Made by a program: the position numbers and the translations under genes. A stretch of DNA of 64,000 bases from Affinibrenneria salicis. GTDB lineage: Bacteria > Pseudomonadota > Gammaproteobacteria > Enterobacterales > Enterobacteriaceae. The stretch is from contig NZ_VYKJ01000003.1 of the NCBI RefSeq assembly GCF_008710095.1, positions 1 through 64,000 on the forward strand. Reading direction: 5' to 3'. The notes below the pieces were generated by a model. That model searched no databases. It saw only the letters and a list, made by a program, of their open reading frames with translations, and had not been told where the DNA came from. How positions within the stretch are numbered: position 1 is the stretch's first letter; each line of letters begins with the position of its first letter. Shown piece by piece: positions 48,551 through 61,783 of the stretch.

Positions 48551-49045
48551 ATGGTAGACACGAAAAAACGTCCGGGAAAAGATCTTGATCGTATCGATCG
48601 CAATATCCTGAACGAATTACAGAAAGATGGTCGTATTTCGAATGTCGAGCTTTCCAAACGCGTCGGGCTGTCGCCCACACCTTGCCTGGAGCGGGTGCGT
48701 CGTCTGGAACGGCAGGGTTTTATTAATGGCTACACCGCGCTGTTGAATCCGCATTATTTGGATGCCTCGCTGTTGGTTTTCGTTGAGATTACTCTGAATC
48801 GTGGGGCGCCGGATGTGTTCGAACAGTTTAATTCGGCGGTGCAGAAGCTGGAAGAGATTCAGGAGTGTCATCTGGTGTCCGGGGATTTCGACTATCTGCT
48901 GAAAACCCGCGTGCCGGATATGTCCGCTTACCGTAAGCTGCTGGGCGAAACGCTGCTGCGCCTGCCGGGTGTTAACGATACCCGTACCTATGTTGTGATG
49001 GAAGAAGTGAAGCAGAGCAACCGTCTGGTCATTAAGACCCGGTAA
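48551..49045 (+). CDS. lrp: Leucine-responsive regulatory protein Lrp
   Basis: Global transcription regulator of 164 aa, nearly identical to E. coli Lrp. A winged helix-turn-helix occupies about residues 10-60 ([23 protein letters not shown] is the recognition region) and a C-terminal RAM domain (about 70-160) binds leucine and assembles octamers. Lrp controls amino-acid metabolism, pili and transport, and in plant pathogens probably also virulence traits. The gene is alone between trxB and ftsK. Confidence 0.97.
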   Translation: MVDTKKRPGKDLDRIDRNILNELQKDGRISNVELSKRVGLSPTPCLERVRRLERQGFINGYTALLNPHYLDASLLVFVEITLNRGAPDVFEQFNSAVQKLEEIQECHLVSGDFDYLLKTRVPDMSAYRKLLGETLLRLPGVNDTRTYVVMEEVKQSNRLVIKTR

Positions 49046-49082
49046 AAGGTCGGGATGCAAAACCCGGTAAATTCAGTTACAC

Positions 49083-49102
49083 TCCTGTGAATATGTACAG
49101 TT
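49083..49102. promoter_or_regulatory. LexA (SOS) box upstream of ftsK
   Basis: TCCTGTGAATATGTACAGTT contains CTGT-N8-ACAG exactly. In E. coli ftsK has an SOS-inducible promoter (dinH) at this position. The box lies about 60 bases before the proposed TTG start. Confidence 0.75.
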
Positions 49103-49161
49103 TAGCGCCGGGCCTATCTCGGCGTTTTGCTATCCACTCTTACAGGACCCTGGAGAGCCTC

Positions 49162-52100
49162 TTGAGCCAGGAATACACAGAAGATAAAGACGTCACGCTG
49201 AGGAAGCTCAGCGGCGGACGTCGGTTACTTGAAGCGGCATTGATCGTTGTGGCGCTCTTTGCCGTTTATTTAATGGTTTCGCTGGTCAGTTTCAGCCCTT
49301 CCGATCCCAGTTGGTCACAGACGGCCTGGCATGAGCCGATTCATAATCTGGGCGGCGGCGTCGGCGCATGGCTGGCGGATACGCTGCTGTTTACTTTCGG
49401 CGTGCTGGCTTACGCTATTCCCGTGGTGATTGTCTGTTTGTGCTGGGCGGTTTTTCGCCAGCGCGATCGACAGGACCATATCGATTACTTTACCTTTTCT
49501 CTGCGCCTCATCGGCACGCTGGCGCTGATCCTGACCTCCTGCGGTCTGGCGGCGTTGAATATCGACGATCTGTACTATTTCGCTTCCGGCGGCGTGCTGG
49601 GCAGTCTGCTCAGCAGCGCGATGCTGCCGCGCTTTCACACCTCCGGCGCCACGCTGGTGCTGCTGTGCGTGTGGGCGGCCGGGTTAACTCTGTTTACCGG
49701 CTGGTCCTGGCTGACGATTGCGGAGAAGATCGGCGCGGCGGTGTTTGCCTGTCTGACCTTCTTCACCAACCGCTCGCGTCGCGATGATGATGAGCTGCGG
49801 CAAGAGGCGGCGGACGACGGTCTTGTCGCCGAAGAACGCGCCGGTGCGCCGGCCAATGACGACGATGTGCTGTTCTCCGCGCCGGCGGCGACAGAGCCTC
49901 CGTCCGCCGACGAGGTTCGCGAGGACGGGGATAAGGATGAAAATAATGCGCCGTCGCCTGGGCCTGCCTCCCCGCAGGCCGGCGCCGCATCGCCGCTGGC
50001 TGCCGCACCTGCTACTGCCGCATCGTCGCTGGTTTCCGCACCTGCCGCCGCCGCATCGCCGCTGGCTGCCGCACCTGCTGTCGCTGCGCCGGGCGCCGTA
50101 TTGGACGCGGCTCCGGTCGATGCTGTTCCGGTCGCCGCTCCGCTGGCGCCGCAAACCGCGCCGGCCGTAGAGGATGACGGCGCCGGAGTGCCGCCGCTGT
50201 ACGCGTTTGAACTGCCCGACGCGGCGTCGACCGCCGGCGCCTCCGGGCTCGGCGGTAGCGCGGATCAGGGGGGGGAGAGCGAGCCGGCCGGGCAGGACGA
50301 CGACTTCAGCGCGAGCTATACCTTTATGCCGGCGTTTAGCGCGGCGCAGGACGATAATCCGCAGGTCAAACAGGGCATCGGCCCCGAACTGCCGCGGCCC
50401 AATCCGGTGCGTATTCCAACCCGACGCGAACTGGCCTCGTGGGGAATCAAGCTGCCGTCGCAGCGTCATGCCGAAGAGCAACAGACGCATGATGAGCCTA
50501 ATCTCACGCCGGACGACGAGCTGACGCCGGCACAATCCTATACGCCGCATTCCGCCCCGGCGCCGCTGACGCCGGAAGAGGAAAACGCGCGCCAGCAAGC
50601 GGAACTGCAGCAGGCGTTCCTTGCGCAGCAGCGCCAGCGTTATGGCGATAACTATGCGCAGCGCGAAACGGATGAAGATGCGTTGCAACAGGCCCGGTTG
50701 ACGCGCGACCTGGCCCAGCGCGAGGCGGAACGCGCAGCGCTGGCGTCGGCCGCCGGTCTGGCGTCGCAGACGGCCGCGGAGCCTTATAGCGCCGCCGGCG
50801 CCGCGCCGCTCGCCGATGACGCGCGGCCCGCGCCGTCGCTGTCGTTTTCCGCCCGCTCCGATGCGGCGCAGGCCGACGAGCCACCCGCTGACCATCCGTC
50901 GTCGCCGCAACCGACTCAACCTGCTTATGCTACGCCGGCCGCCGCAGAGCAAGCGCCGTCAGGCTATCCGCCGCCGCCCGCCGCGGCAACGGCGCCAGAG
51001 GCCGCGCCGGCCGAACGAGCGCCGGAAATGGAAGGATTGATTCACCCCTTTTTGATGAGAAACGAGCGGCCGCTGCAGAAGCCGACTACGCCGCTGCCGA
51101 CGCTGGATCTGTTGACCGAGCCGCCGGCAAGCGAAGCGCCGGTTGACGATTTTGCGCTGCAGCAAACTGCCCGGCTGATTGAAGCGCGGCTGGCTGATTA
51201 TCGGGTCAAGGCGACGGTGGTCGATCAGTCGCCGGGGCCGGTTATCACCCGCTTCGAGCTGGATTTGGCGCCGGGAGTGAAAGCGGCGCGCATCTCCAAT
51301 CTGGCGCGCGACCTTGCCCGCTCTCTGTCGGTGGTGGCGGTGCGTATTGTCGAGGTGATTCCCGGCAAGCCGTACGTCGGGCTTGAACTGCCCAATAAGC
51401 ACCGGCAGACCGTTTACCTGCGCGAGGTGCTGGACTGCGCGCGTTTCCGCGATAATCCGTCGCCGCTGTCCGTGGTGCTGGGGAAAGATATCGCCGGTCA
51501 GCCGGTGGTGGCCGATCTGGCGAAGATGCCTCACCTGCTGGTGGCCGGTACCACCGGTTCCGGTAAGTCGGTGGGCGTCAACGCGATGATTATCAGCATG
51601 CTGTATAAAGCCACGCCGGAAGAAGTGCGCTTTATCATGATCGACCCGAAAATGCTTGAGCTGTCGGTATATGAAGGCATTCCGCATCTGCTGACCGAAG
51701 TGGTCACCGATATGAAAGACGCGGCCAACGCGTTGCGTTGGTGCGTCGGCGAGATGGAACGCCGCTATAAACTGATGTCGGCGCTTGGCGTGCGCAACCT
51801 GTCCGGCTATAACGAGCGCGTGCTGCAGGCCAACGCTATGGGGCGGCCGATTCCCGATCCGTTCTGGAAACCGGGCGACAGTATGGACACCACGCCGCCG
51901 GTGCTGGAAAAACTGCCTTATATTGTGGTGATGGTGGATGAGTTTGCCGACCTGATGATGGCGGTTGGTAAGAAGGTGGAAGAGCTGATCGCCCGTCTGG
52001 CGCAGAAAGCGCGCGCCGCCGGTATTCACCTTGTGCTGGCGACGCAGCGTCCGTCGGTGGATGTGATCACCGGCCTGATCAAGGCCAACATCCCGACCCG

Positions 52101-52566
52101 CATCGCGTTTACCGTTTCCAGTAAAATCGATTCGCGCACCATCCTCGATCAGGGCGGGGCCGAGTCGCTGCTGGGCATGGGCGATATGCTGTATATGGCG
52201 CCGAACTCTTCGATTCCGGTGCGCGTGCACGGCGCGTTCGTCCGCGATCAGGAAGTGCATGCGGTGGTGCAGGACTGGAAGGCGCGCGGTCGGCCGCAGT
52301 ATATCGACAGCATCATTACCGCCGGTGAGGAAAGCGAAGGCGGGCTGGGACTGGATGGCGATGAGGAGCTGGATCCGCTGTTCGATCAAGCCGTGGCTTT
52401 CGTGGTGGATAAACGCCGGGCGTCGATTTCCGGCGTACAGCGCCAGTTCCGCATCGGCTATAACCGCGCCGCGCGCATCGTCGAGCAGATGGAAGCGCAG
52501 GGTATCGTCAGCCCGCCGGGCCATAACGGCAACCGCGAAGTGCTGGCGCCGCCGCCGGGCGAATAA
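49162..52566 (+). CDS. ftsK: DNA translocase FtsK
   Basis: Septal DNA pump of 1134 aa that couples chromosome segregation to division. Four membrane helices (about residues 18-190) are followed by an Ala/Pro/Gln-rich linker to about residue 625, then the motor with Walker [10 protein letters not shown] (about 796-803) and Walker [11 protein letters not shown]. The C-terminal gamma winged helix (about 1068-1134) recognises KOPS and activates XerD. The start is TTG at 49162 ([13 protein letters not shown]), as in E. coli, with GGAG before it; an upstream GTG at 49087 lies in the LexA box. The linker is unusually Ala-rich and contains short tandem repeats near 49980-50095. Confidence 0.95.
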   Translation: MSQEYTEDKDVTLRKLSGGRRLLEAALIVVALFAVYLMVSLVSFSPSDPSWSQTAWHEPIHNLGGGVGAWLADTLLFTFGVLAYAIPVVIVCLCWAVFRQRDRQDHIDYFTFSLRLIGTLALILTSCGLAALNIDDLYYFASGGVLGSLLSSAMLPRFHTSGATLVLLCVWAAGLTLFTGWSWLTIAEKIGAAVFACLTFFTNRSRRDDDELRQEAADDGLVAEERAGAPANDDDVLFSAPAATEPPSADEVREDGDKDENNAPSPGPASPQAGAASPLAAAPATAASSLVSAPAAAASPLAAAPAVAAPGAVLDAAPVDAVPVAAPLAPQTAPAVEDDGAGVPPLYAFELPDAASTAGASGLGGSADQGGESEPAGQDDDFSASYTFMPAFSAAQDDNPQVKQGIGPELPRPNPVRIPTRRELASWGIKLPSQRHAEEQQTHDEPNLTPDDELTPAQSYTPHSAPAPLTPEEENARQQAELQQAFLAQQRQRYGDNYAQRETDEDALQQARLTRDLAQREAERAALASAAGLASQTAAEPYSAAGAAPLADDARPAPSLSFSARSDAAQADEPPADHPSSPQPTQPAYATPAAAEQAPSGYPPPPAAATAPEAAPAERAPEMEGLIHPFLMRNERPLQKPTTPLPTLDLLTEPPASEAPVDDFALQQTARLIEARLADYRVKATVVDQSPGPVITRFELDLAPGVKAARISNLARDLARSLSVVAVRIVEVIPGKPYVGLELPNKHRQTVYLREVLDCARFRDNPSPLSVVLGKDIAGQPVVADLAKMPHLLVAGTTGSGKSVGVNAMIISMLYKATPEEVRFIMIDPKMLELSVYEGIPHLLTEVVTDMKDAANALRWCVGEMERRYKLMSALGVRNLSGYNERVLQANAMGRPIPDPFWKPGDSMDTTPPVLEKLPYIVVMVDEFADLMMAVGKKVEELIARLAQKARAAGIHLVLATQRPSVDVITGLIKANIPTRIAFTVSSKIDSRTILDQGGAESLLGMGDMLYMAPNSSIPVRVHGAFVRDQEVHAVVQDWKARGRPQYIDSIITAGEESEGGLGLDGDEELDPLFDQAVAFVVDKRRASISGVQRQFRIGYNRAARIVEQMEAQGIVSPPGHNGNREVLAPPPGE

Positions 52567-52746
52567 CCCCCTTCTCTGAGGGCGTCGTTCCGGCGCCCTT
52601 GTGCAAAGATGCGTAAAACGGTCTCAGGTGCAGACAATTCTCCTGCCCTGCGGGCTTAGCTTCGGCTACAGTAAGCGGCGTTGGCATGACTATATTCGCT
52701 TCACAGGGAACATGCCGTGAAGCCGGGAGCTTAAGGGGCTTTTGTG

Positions 52747-53358
52747 ATGAAAAAAATTTTAGTGGCTTGTTGTGTGATCACCGGTCTGGTTTCCAGCGCG
52801 GTTTATGCTGATGCGGTCAGCGATTTGCAAGGCCGTCTGAGTAAGGTCAACAGTTTCCACGCGCGCTTTAACCAGACCGTCACCAGCGCCGACGGCGCCG
52901 CGGTACAGGAAGGCGAAGGCGAGCTGTGGCTAAAACGACCGAATCTTTTTAACTGGAAAACCACCGCGCCGGATGAAAACGTGCTGGTGTCCGACGGCAA
53001 GACGCTGTGGTTCTATAATCCCTTTGTCGAGCAGGTGACCGCCACCTGGCTGAAGGACGCGACCGGCAATACGCCGTTTATGCTGATTGCCCGCAATAGC
53101 GCCAGCGACTGGCAGCAGTATAATGTCCGTCAGCAAGGCGACGCCTTCTCTCTGACGCCGAAGGCGGCCAGCGGCAACCTGAAGCAGTTCGCCATTACCG
53201 TAACCAACAGCGGCACAATCAAAGCGTTTATCGCCACCGAGCAGGATGGTCAGCGCAGCGCCTGGGTGCTGAAGGACCAGCAGAATGGCGCGGTGGATGC
53301 CGCTAAATTTACCTTTACCCCGCCGAAAGGCGTGGCGCTGGACGATCAACGTCAGTGA
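52747..53358 (+). CDS. lolA: Outer-membrane lipoprotein carrier LolA
   Basis: Periplasmic chaperone of 203 aa that takes lipoproteins from LolCDE to LolB. Residues 1-21 form a signal peptide ending SSAVYA. Conserved features are [24 protein letters not shown], the Arg that closes the hydrophobic cavity in KRPN, and [29 protein letters not shown] text. The ATG at 52747 gives MKKILVACC; a GTG directly before it is a less likely start. rarA begins nine bases after the stop. Confidence 0.96.
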   Translation: MKKILVACCVITGLVSSAVYADAVSDLQGRLSKVNSFHARFNQTVTSADGAAVQEGEGELWLKRPNLFNWKTTAPDENVLVSDGKTLWFYNPFVEQVTATWLKDATGNTPFMLIARNSASDWQQYNVRQQGDAFSLTPKAASGNLKQFAITVTNSGTIKAFIATEQDGQRSAWVLKDQQNGAVDAAKFTFTPPKGVALDDQRQ

Positions 53359-53367
53359 GAGGTGCCC

Positions 53368-56113
<2,746 letters not shown>

Positions 56114-57130
56114 GCGCCTTCTCTCGTTAGTCCGTTTTCCGCAGCGTCCGCTCAGGGCGCTGTGGAACGCTGGCATTCTCTGCCTTGTCGTCATCCCCGA
56201 GCCGTTTGTCGCTCCGTCGCAACTTACCTTTGTATACCCCCGATTCGTCAGATTGCAGATGCGTTGGCTATGCTTAATTATGCGCGCCATTTCCGGTCAT
56301 TAGCTAAAAATAGTTTCGCATAATACGCTACGCTTGCAGGTCATGACGTCCCATCAGCGCTGGCCTCGCACAATGAGAAGTGGAGCATCAATGTGCGAAA
56401 TTATTTAGCTCTGCGGGAGCGACGTCAGCCGCGGCCCGCGAATGTCTCCTCCGTCGGCTCTTTATGGCTTATGGCCGATGCGCATGAATGCCTTGCGCCC
56501 ATAAAGGACCCGCTCTTTGCGTTGTTCAAAACGGTAACGCTTTATACCCTTCATGCCGCAGGCGCGTTGTTTTTTTGACTCGCCCTTGCAGCGCTATCGC
56601 CAGCGGCGTTTAAATCCTCTGCCGGCGGATTTGTCATTCATCCCGGTTACTTACTGCTATAAGCGTCTGGGGGATTAATGAGAGATTTTCTGTTTCTCAC
56701 CGAATGCCGTCGTTGGCTGGACAAATTCGTTGCCGACGAAATTGTCGCCGCGTCGCCGCCTTTCTGCAACTCAAAGTATTTTGCGTATAAACGACGGACG
56801 TTAGGAATAAACTGATTTTTATCAAAAATAAAATCCAACAAACACTCAACAATAATTCATTGAACTAATAGTTATATTGATAACATCGTGATTATTAATA
56901 AAATAAAATGATAATGCGGCGTTTTAATTTAAAGTTATTTGTTAAATCGTATTAATTTTGGTCCGATTAAAAAATGTCGGGTGAATTATGTCGGCTTGAT
57001 CCTCGCTGTATTTTCCATAACACTGAACTGGCCTTAAATACGGATTGTTTTTTTAAAATGCTTAATATTATATCGGCATGTGGAACGTTAAATGCCGGAG
57101 ATAATTATATTCCAACAGGAGCTCAATATA
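56114..57130. other. Non-coding, AT-rich insertion region between serS and the pectate lyase
   Basis: About 1 kb without a supported gene. It holds a MITE-like repeat (56543-56675), an inverted repeat CGCACA/TGTGCG near 56366-56396, and a strongly AT-rich stretch from 56810 to 57110 that likely carries the pectate lyase promoter and invites H-NS binding. I looked for a KdgR box (GAAA...TTTC type) and did not find a clear one. Short open frames here lack ribosome-binding sites. Confidence 0.55.
56543..56675. repeat. MITE-like repeat, copy 7 (inverted, truncated)
   Basis: Begins TATACCCTTCATGCCGCAGG, the inverted right terminus of the family, and continues with CTCGCCCTTGCAG, CGCCAGCGGCGTTTAAATCC and GCCGGCGGATTTGTC, all shared with the complete copy at 2878-3069 read in reverse. 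The far terminus is missing. It marks the junction region where the pectate lyase lies between serS and the DMSO-reductase genes. Confidence 0.6.
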
Positions 57131-58255
57131 ATGAAATATCTGTTACCATCAGCCGCCGCCGGACTGCTGTTTGTTGCCTGCCAGCCCGCCATGGCCGCGG
57201 ATACCGGAGGCTATGCCACGACCAGCGGCGGTGATGTCGCCGGCGCGGTCAAGAAAACCGCCGGCTCAATGCAGGATATCGTGGATATTATCGCCGCCGC
57301 GCGTCTTGACGCCAACGGTAAAAAAGTGGCCGGCGGCGCCAGTCCGTTGATTATCACCTATACCGGCAATGAGGATGCCTTGATCAGCGCGGCGGAAGCC
57401 AATATCTGCGGCCAATGGAAGAAAGCCGCGCGCGGCGTGGAGATTAAAGAGTTTACTAAAGGGATCACGATTATCGGCGCCAATGGATCTTCAACTAACT
57501 TTGGTATATGGATTACCAGGTCGTCCAATGTCGTGGTGCGCAATATGCGTATGGGCTATATGCCCGGCGGCGCGAGCGATGGCGACGCCATCCGCGTCGA
57601 CGACTCGCCGAATGTCTGGATCGATCATAATGAAATTTTCGCCAAAAACCATGAGTGCGCCGGCACGCCGGACGGCGATACCACGTTTGAATCCGCCGTG
57701 GATATTAAAAAAGCGTCAACCAACGTTACCGTCTCTTACAACTATATTCACGGCGTTAAAAAAGTGGGACTGAGCGGCGCCAGCGCCACGGACACCGGGC
57801 GCAATATTACCTATCACCACAATATCTATAGCGATGTGAATGCGCGTCTGCCGCTGCAGCGCGGCGGTCAGGTTCATGCATACAATAACCTGTATAGCGG
57901 CATTACCAGTTCCGGACTGAATGTTCGCCAGGGCGGCAAGGCGTTGATCGAAAACAACTGGTTCGAGAATGCGAAAAATCCGGTGACCTCGCGTTACGAC
58001 GGCGCGAATTTTGGCACATGGGTGCTGCGTAATAATAACATCACCAAACCTGCCGATTTTGCGACTTACAAAATCAGCTGGGATAAAGATTCCAGTCCCT
58101 ATGTGAATGCGGACGGTTGGACAAGCACCGGCACCTTCCCGTCCGTTCCTTATACATATTCGCCCGTCAGCGCGCAGTGCGTTAAAAGTAAACTGGCGAA
58201 TTATGCCGGCGTGGGGAAAAAACTCGCGGTGCTGACGACCGCCGACTGCCAATAA
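57131..58255 (+). CDS. pelB: Pectate lyase, PL1 family (PelB/PelC type)
   Basis: Secreted enzyme of 374 aa that cleaves polygalacturonate by beta-elimination with calcium; in soft-rot bacteria it leaves the periplasm through the Out type II system. Residues 1-22 (MKYLLPSAAAGLLFVACQPAMA is 22, so only the ends MKYLLPS and QPAMA are quoted) match the classical PelB leader. The mature parallel beta-helix carries the calcium ligands in RVDDSPNVWIDHN and TTFESAVDIK, and the catalytic Arg in NARLPLQRGG. Length equals PelB and PelC of Pectobacterium and Dickeya. The allele letter is uncertain. It stands alone, between serS and the DMSO-reductase locus. Confidence 0.93.
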   Translation: MKYLLPSAAAGLLFVACQPAMAADTGGYATTSGGDVAGAVKKTAGSMQDIVDIIAAARLDANGKKVAGGASPLIITYTGNEDALISAAEANICGQWKKAARGVEIKEFTKGITIIGANGSSTNFGIWITRSSNVVVRNMRMGYMPGGASDGDAIRVDDSPNVWIDHNEIFAKNHECAGTPDGDTTFESAVDIKKASTNVTVSYNYIHGVKKVGLSGASATDTGRNITYHHNIYSDVNARLPLQRGGQVHAYNNLYSGITSSGLNVRQGGKALIENNWFENAKNPVTSRYDGANFGTWVLRNNNITKPADFATYKISWDKDSSPYVNADGWTSTGTFPSVPYTYSPVSAQCVKSKLANYAGVGKKLAVLTTADCQ

Positions 58256-58338
58256 CAGAATAACGGCGCGCCTGACGCAGAGGCAGGTCGCCGCTAAATG
58301 AACGTTTGTCATTAACGGCGGGCTTAAAATCGTTTACC

Positions 58339-58360
58339 AACCCCACATTATTGTGGGGTT
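58339..58360 (+). terminator. Probable pectate lyase terminator
   Basis: AACCCCACA/TGTGGGGTT with loop TTAT, 84 bases after the stop. The tail GAATGTTTAT is only partly T-rich. Confidence 0.6.
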
Positions 58361-58570
58361 GAATGTTTATGGGCACCGCCGTGGGCCAGTGCGCTTTGTT
58401 CCGTCTCCCGGAATGACTGTAACTGATAATAATTGTATTTATTATTATCGTTATTGTTTATTTCTTTCGATGTATAAATAAATATATAACCGGTTGATGA
58501 CTAACCATTTTTAATTTATTCAGTCTGGATCGCAAAACGGAATAAAACCGTTGCGCGTGTGCTGTTTTCT

Positions 58571-58609
58571 TTGATTTTCAGCAAGAAGTCCGCCGCCAGT
58601 TAATACAAT
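58571..58609 (+). promoter_or_regulatory. FNR-activated class II promoter of the DMSO-reductase genes
   Basis: TTGAT-TTTC-AGCAA (58571-58584) matches the FNR consensus at 9 of 10 positions. A -10 element TACAAT at 58604-58609 is placed so that the FNR site is centred near -40, typical of FNR class II promoters. This fits anaerobic induction as for E. coli dmsABC. Confidence 0.7.
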
Positions 58610-58712
58610 GATCGAAAAAAATAACTGGCTGAAAAATATTCACAGTAAACGCATCAACGATTTTCGGCCGCGACATAAACATTCAGGGATGAGGTATTTT
58701 CTGGAGTGAGTT

Positions 58713-61154
58713 ATGCCGGGGGACAAATTAACTACGCTGCTGCAGACGCCGGTTAGCAGACGAACGCTGGTCGGTTCGGCCGCCTTAACCAGTCTGGCGC
58801 TCGTCACCGGGCAGCTGGCGTTGCCTTTTAGCCGTCAGGCGCTGGCCGGCGCCATGACGCAAGATACGGAAGATAAGCTGGTGTGGGGCGCCTGTTCGGT
58901 CAACTGCGGCAGCCGCTGCGCGCTGCGTTTCCACGTGCGCAATGATGAGATCGGCTGGGTGGAGACGGATAATACCGGCCAGGATATTTATGGCGACCAC
59001 CAGGTGCGCGCCTGTTTACGCGGCCGTTCGATGCGTCGACGGATTAATCATCCCGATCGGCTCAGGTACCCGATGCGGCGTACCGGTAAGCGCGGCGACG
59101 GGGCCTTTGAACGCATCAGCTGGGACGAGGCCTTCGATGCGATAGCCGACAATCTGCGGCGCGTCGTACAAAAATACGGCAACGAGGCGGTCTATATCAA
59201 TTACAGTTCGGGTATCGTCGGCGGCAATATCACCCGCTCATCGCCTTCCGCCTCGCTGGTGACCCGTCTGATGAATTGTTACGGCGGTTCTCTCGGTCAG
59301 TACGGCACCTACAGCACCGCGCAGATCGCCTGCGCGATGCCCTATACCTACGGCAGCAATCTGGGCAACAGCACCTCGGATATCGAAAATTCCCGGCTGG
59401 TGGTGATGTTCGGCAACAATCCGGCGGAAACGCGCATGAGCGGCGGCGGTATCAGCTGGCTGCTCGAACAGGCGCGCGAACGCTCTCAGGCGAGAATGAT
59501 CGTTATCGATCCGCGCTATACCGATACCGCTGCCGGACGCGAAGATGAATGGATCCCGATTCGGCCGGGGACGGACGCGGCGCTGGTAGCGGGCATCGCC
59601 TGGGTGCTGATTAATGAAAACCTGGTCGACCAGGCCTTTCTGGATACTTACTGCATCGGCTATGACGAAAAAACGCTGCCTGCCGGCGCGCCGGCTAACG
59701 GTCACTATAAGGCCTACATTCTGGGCCAGGGCGACGACGGCGTGGCCAAAACGCCGGCCTGGGCGGCCGATATTAGCGGTATTCCGCAGGAACGCATCAT
59801 CAGGCTGGCGCGCGAGATCGGCAGCACGAAGCCGGCGTATATCTGTCAGGGCTGGGGGCCGCAGCGCCAGGCCAACGGCGAGCTAACCGCCCGCGCCATC
59901 GCCATGCTGCCGATCCTGACCGGCAACGTCGGCATCGCCGGCGGCAACAGCGGCGCGCGTGAGTCGACCTATACCCTGACCATTGAGCGGATGCCGGTGC
60001 TGAAAAACCCGGTTAAGACGCAGATCCCCTGTTTTAGCTGGACGGATGCCATTGCGCGCGGGCCGGAAATGACCGCCGTCCGCGACGGCGTCCGCGGTAA
60101 GGATAAGCTGGATGTGCCGATCAAGTTTATCTGGAACTATGCCGGCAACTGCCTGGTCAATCAGCACTCGGACATCAATAAGACACACGACATACTACGG
60201 GACGAGAGCCAGGGCGAGATGATCGTGGTTATCGAAAACTTTATGACCTCGTCGGCGAAGTACGCCGATATCCTGCTGCCGGATCTGATGACCGTTGAGC
60301 AGGAGGACATCATCCCCAACGATTACGCCGGCAATATGGGCTATCTGATCTTTATCCAGCCGGTGACCGGCGCCAAATTCGAACGTAAGCCAATCTACCA
60401 GATGCTGAGCGAGATTGCCCTCCGTCTCGGGCCTGAAGTCCATCGGGCGTTTACCGAAGGGCGGACTCAGCGCCAGTGGCTGCAGTATCTGTACGCCCGT
60501 ATGAAGGAAAAGGACGAACAGTTGCCGGATTACGAAGAACTGCGCGCGCAGGGTATCTATAAACGCCGCGACCCCAATGGTCATTTCATCGCCTATAAGG
60601 ATTTTCGCGCCGATCCGCAGGCGCATCCGCTGCAAACGCCCTCGGGAAAAATCGAGATTTATTCGTCGGCGCTGGCGCAGATCGCCGCCAACTGGCAACT
60701 GGCGCGAGACGAGGTAATCAGTCCGCTGCCGGTCTACGATCCGGGGTTTGAAAGCGCGCAAGACGCCGGGCGGCAGGGCTATCCGCTGCAGATGATCGGC
60801 TTTCACTACAAAGCGCGAACGCATTCCACCTACGGCAACATTGACGTCCTGCAGGCAGCCTGTCCGCAGGAGATCTGGATGAACCCGCTGGACGCGCAGC
60901 CGCGCGGCATCGCCAACGGCGATCGGGTGAAGGTATTTAACGGTCGGGGGACGGTGCTGATTCAGGCCAAAGTCACGCCGCGCATTATGCCGGGCGTGAC
61001 GGCGATGGCCCAGGGCGCGTGGCACCAGGCCGATATGGCGCGCGATCGCGTCGATAACGGCGCCTGTATCAACACGTTGACCACGCTGCGGCCCTCGCCG
61101 CTGGCGAAAGGCAATCCGCAGCACAGTAACCTCGTCCAGATAGAAAAAGCGTAA
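58713..61154 (+). CDS. DMSO-reductase family molybdoenzyme, YnfE/YnfF type
   Basis: Catalytic subunit of 813 aa, probably reducing DMSO, TMAO or a similar S/N-oxide or selenate with electrons from menaquinol. A Tat signal with SRRTLV (Arg16, Arg17) covers about residues 1-46. An N-terminal 4Fe-4S cluster site has Cys61, Cys65, Cys69 and Cys101. The bis-MGD domains follow. The segments SSGIVGGNITRSSPSASLV and GQYGTYSTAQIACAMPYTYG are those of E. coli YnfE/YnfF, not DmsA. A full second DmsA-like gene follows downstream. The region around residues 265-415 is almost identical in DNA to the second copy. Confidence 0.92.
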   Translation: MPGDKLTTLLQTPVSRRTLVGSAALTSLALVTGQLALPFSRQALAGAMTQDTEDKLVWGACSVNCGSRCALRFHVRNDEIGWVETDNTGQDIYGDHQVRACLRGRSMRRRINHPDRLRYPMRRTGKRGDGAFERISWDEAFDAIADNLRRVVQKYGNEAVYINYSSGIVGGNITRSSPSASLVTRLMNCYGGSLGQYGTYSTAQIACAMPYTYGSNLGNSTSDIENSRLVVMFGNNPAETRMSGGGISWLLEQARERSQARMIVIDPRYTDTAAGREDEWIPIRPGTDAALVAGIAWVLINENLVDQAFLDTYCIGYDEKTLPAGAPANGHYKAYILGQGDDGVAKTPAWAADISGIPQERIIRLAREIGSTKPAYICQGWGPQRQANGELTARAIAMLPILTGNVGIAGGNSGARESTYTLTIERMPVLKNPVKTQIPCFSWTDAIARGPEMTAVRDGVRGKDKLDVPIKFIWNYAGNCLVNQHSDINKTHDILRDESQGEMIVVIENFMTSSAKYADILLPDLMTVEQEDIIPNDYAGNMGYLIFIQPVTGAKFERKPIYQMLSEIALRLGPEVHRAFTEGRTQRQWLQYLYARMKEKDEQLPDYEELRAQGIYKRRDPNGHFIAYKDFRADPQAHPLQTPSGKIEIYSSALAQIAANWQLARDEVISPLPVYDPGFESAQDAGRQGYPLQMIGFHYKARTHSTYGNIDVLQAACPQEIWMNPLDAQPRGIANGDRVKVFNGRGTVLIQAKVTPRIMPGVTAMAQGAWHQADMARDRVDNGACINTLTTLRPSPLAKGNPQHSNLVQIEKA

Positions 61155-61164
61155 GGAGCAATCG

Positions 61165-61782
61165 ATGACGACGCAATACGGTTTTTACATAGATTCCAGC
61201 CGTTGCACCGGTTGCAAAACCTGTGAACTGGCTTGCAAAGACTACAAAGATTTGACGCCGGAGGTCAATTTCCGCCGCATTTATGAGTATGCGGGCGGCA
61301 GCTGGCAGAGCGATGGCGAGGTCTGGCATCAAAACGTTTTCGCCTATTACCTGTCCATCGCCTGCAACCACTGCAGCGATCCGGCCTGTGCCAAAGTGTG
61401 TCCGTCCGGCGCAATGCACAAACGGCAAGATGGCTTCGTGGTGGTGGACGAAGCGATCTGTATCGGCTGTCGCTACTGCCACATGGCCTGCCCGTACGGC
61501 GCGCCGCAATATGACGCGCGGAAAGGGCATATGACGAAGTGCGACGGCTGCTATGAGCGGGTCGCCGTGGGCAAAAAGCCCGTCTGCGTGGAGTCCTGTC
61601 CGCTGCGCGCGCTGGATCTGGCGCCGATAGACGAACTGCGGCGCAAATATGGCGAACTGGCCGAAGTGGCGCCCCTGCCGGAAGCGCATTTCACCCGGCC
61701 GAACATCGTTCTGAAACCAAATGCCAATAGCCGTCCGGTACGTGACAACACCGGCTTTCTGGCAAATCCGAAGGAGGTGTGA
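61165..61782 (+). CDS. dmsB: DMSO reductase iron-sulfur subunit DmsB
   Basis: Electron-transfer subunit of 205 aa with sixteen cysteines in four groups that bind four 4Fe-4S clusters: the first is at residues 14, 17, 20 and 24, followed by CNHCSDPACAKVC, CIGCRYCHMAC and CDGCYERV...CVESC. It transfers electrons from DmsC to the catalytic subunit. AAGGAG precedes the ATG, ten bases after the catalytic subunit stop. YnfG is an equally close relative. Confidence 0.95.
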   Translation: MTTQYGFYIDSSRCTGCKTCELACKDYKDLTPEVNFRRIYEYAGGSWQSDGEVWHQNVFAYYLSIACNHCSDPACAKVCPSGAMHKRQDGFVVVDEAICIGCRYCHMACPYGAPQYDARKGHMTKCDGCYERVAVGKKPVCVESCPLRALDLAPIDELRRKYGELAEVAPLPEAHFTRPNIVLKPNANSRPVRDNTGFLANPKEV

Positions 61783-61783
61783 G

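Larger units (their letters stand above)
58256..58712. other. Intergenic region with pel terminator and anaerobic promoter
   Basis: About 457 bases. The left part holds a hairpin ending pel, the middle is AT-rich, and the right part carries an FNR-type promoter for the DMSO-reductase genes. No small gene was supported. Confidence 0.6.

Noticed and set aside
56393..56578. 61-codon frame between serS and pel
   Set aside because: It runs into the MITE-like repeat, lacks a ribosome-binding site and matches no family.
56840..57130. KdgR operator before the pectate lyase
   Set aside because: Only AT-rich runs were found, without the paired GAAA/TTTC pattern expected for KdgR.
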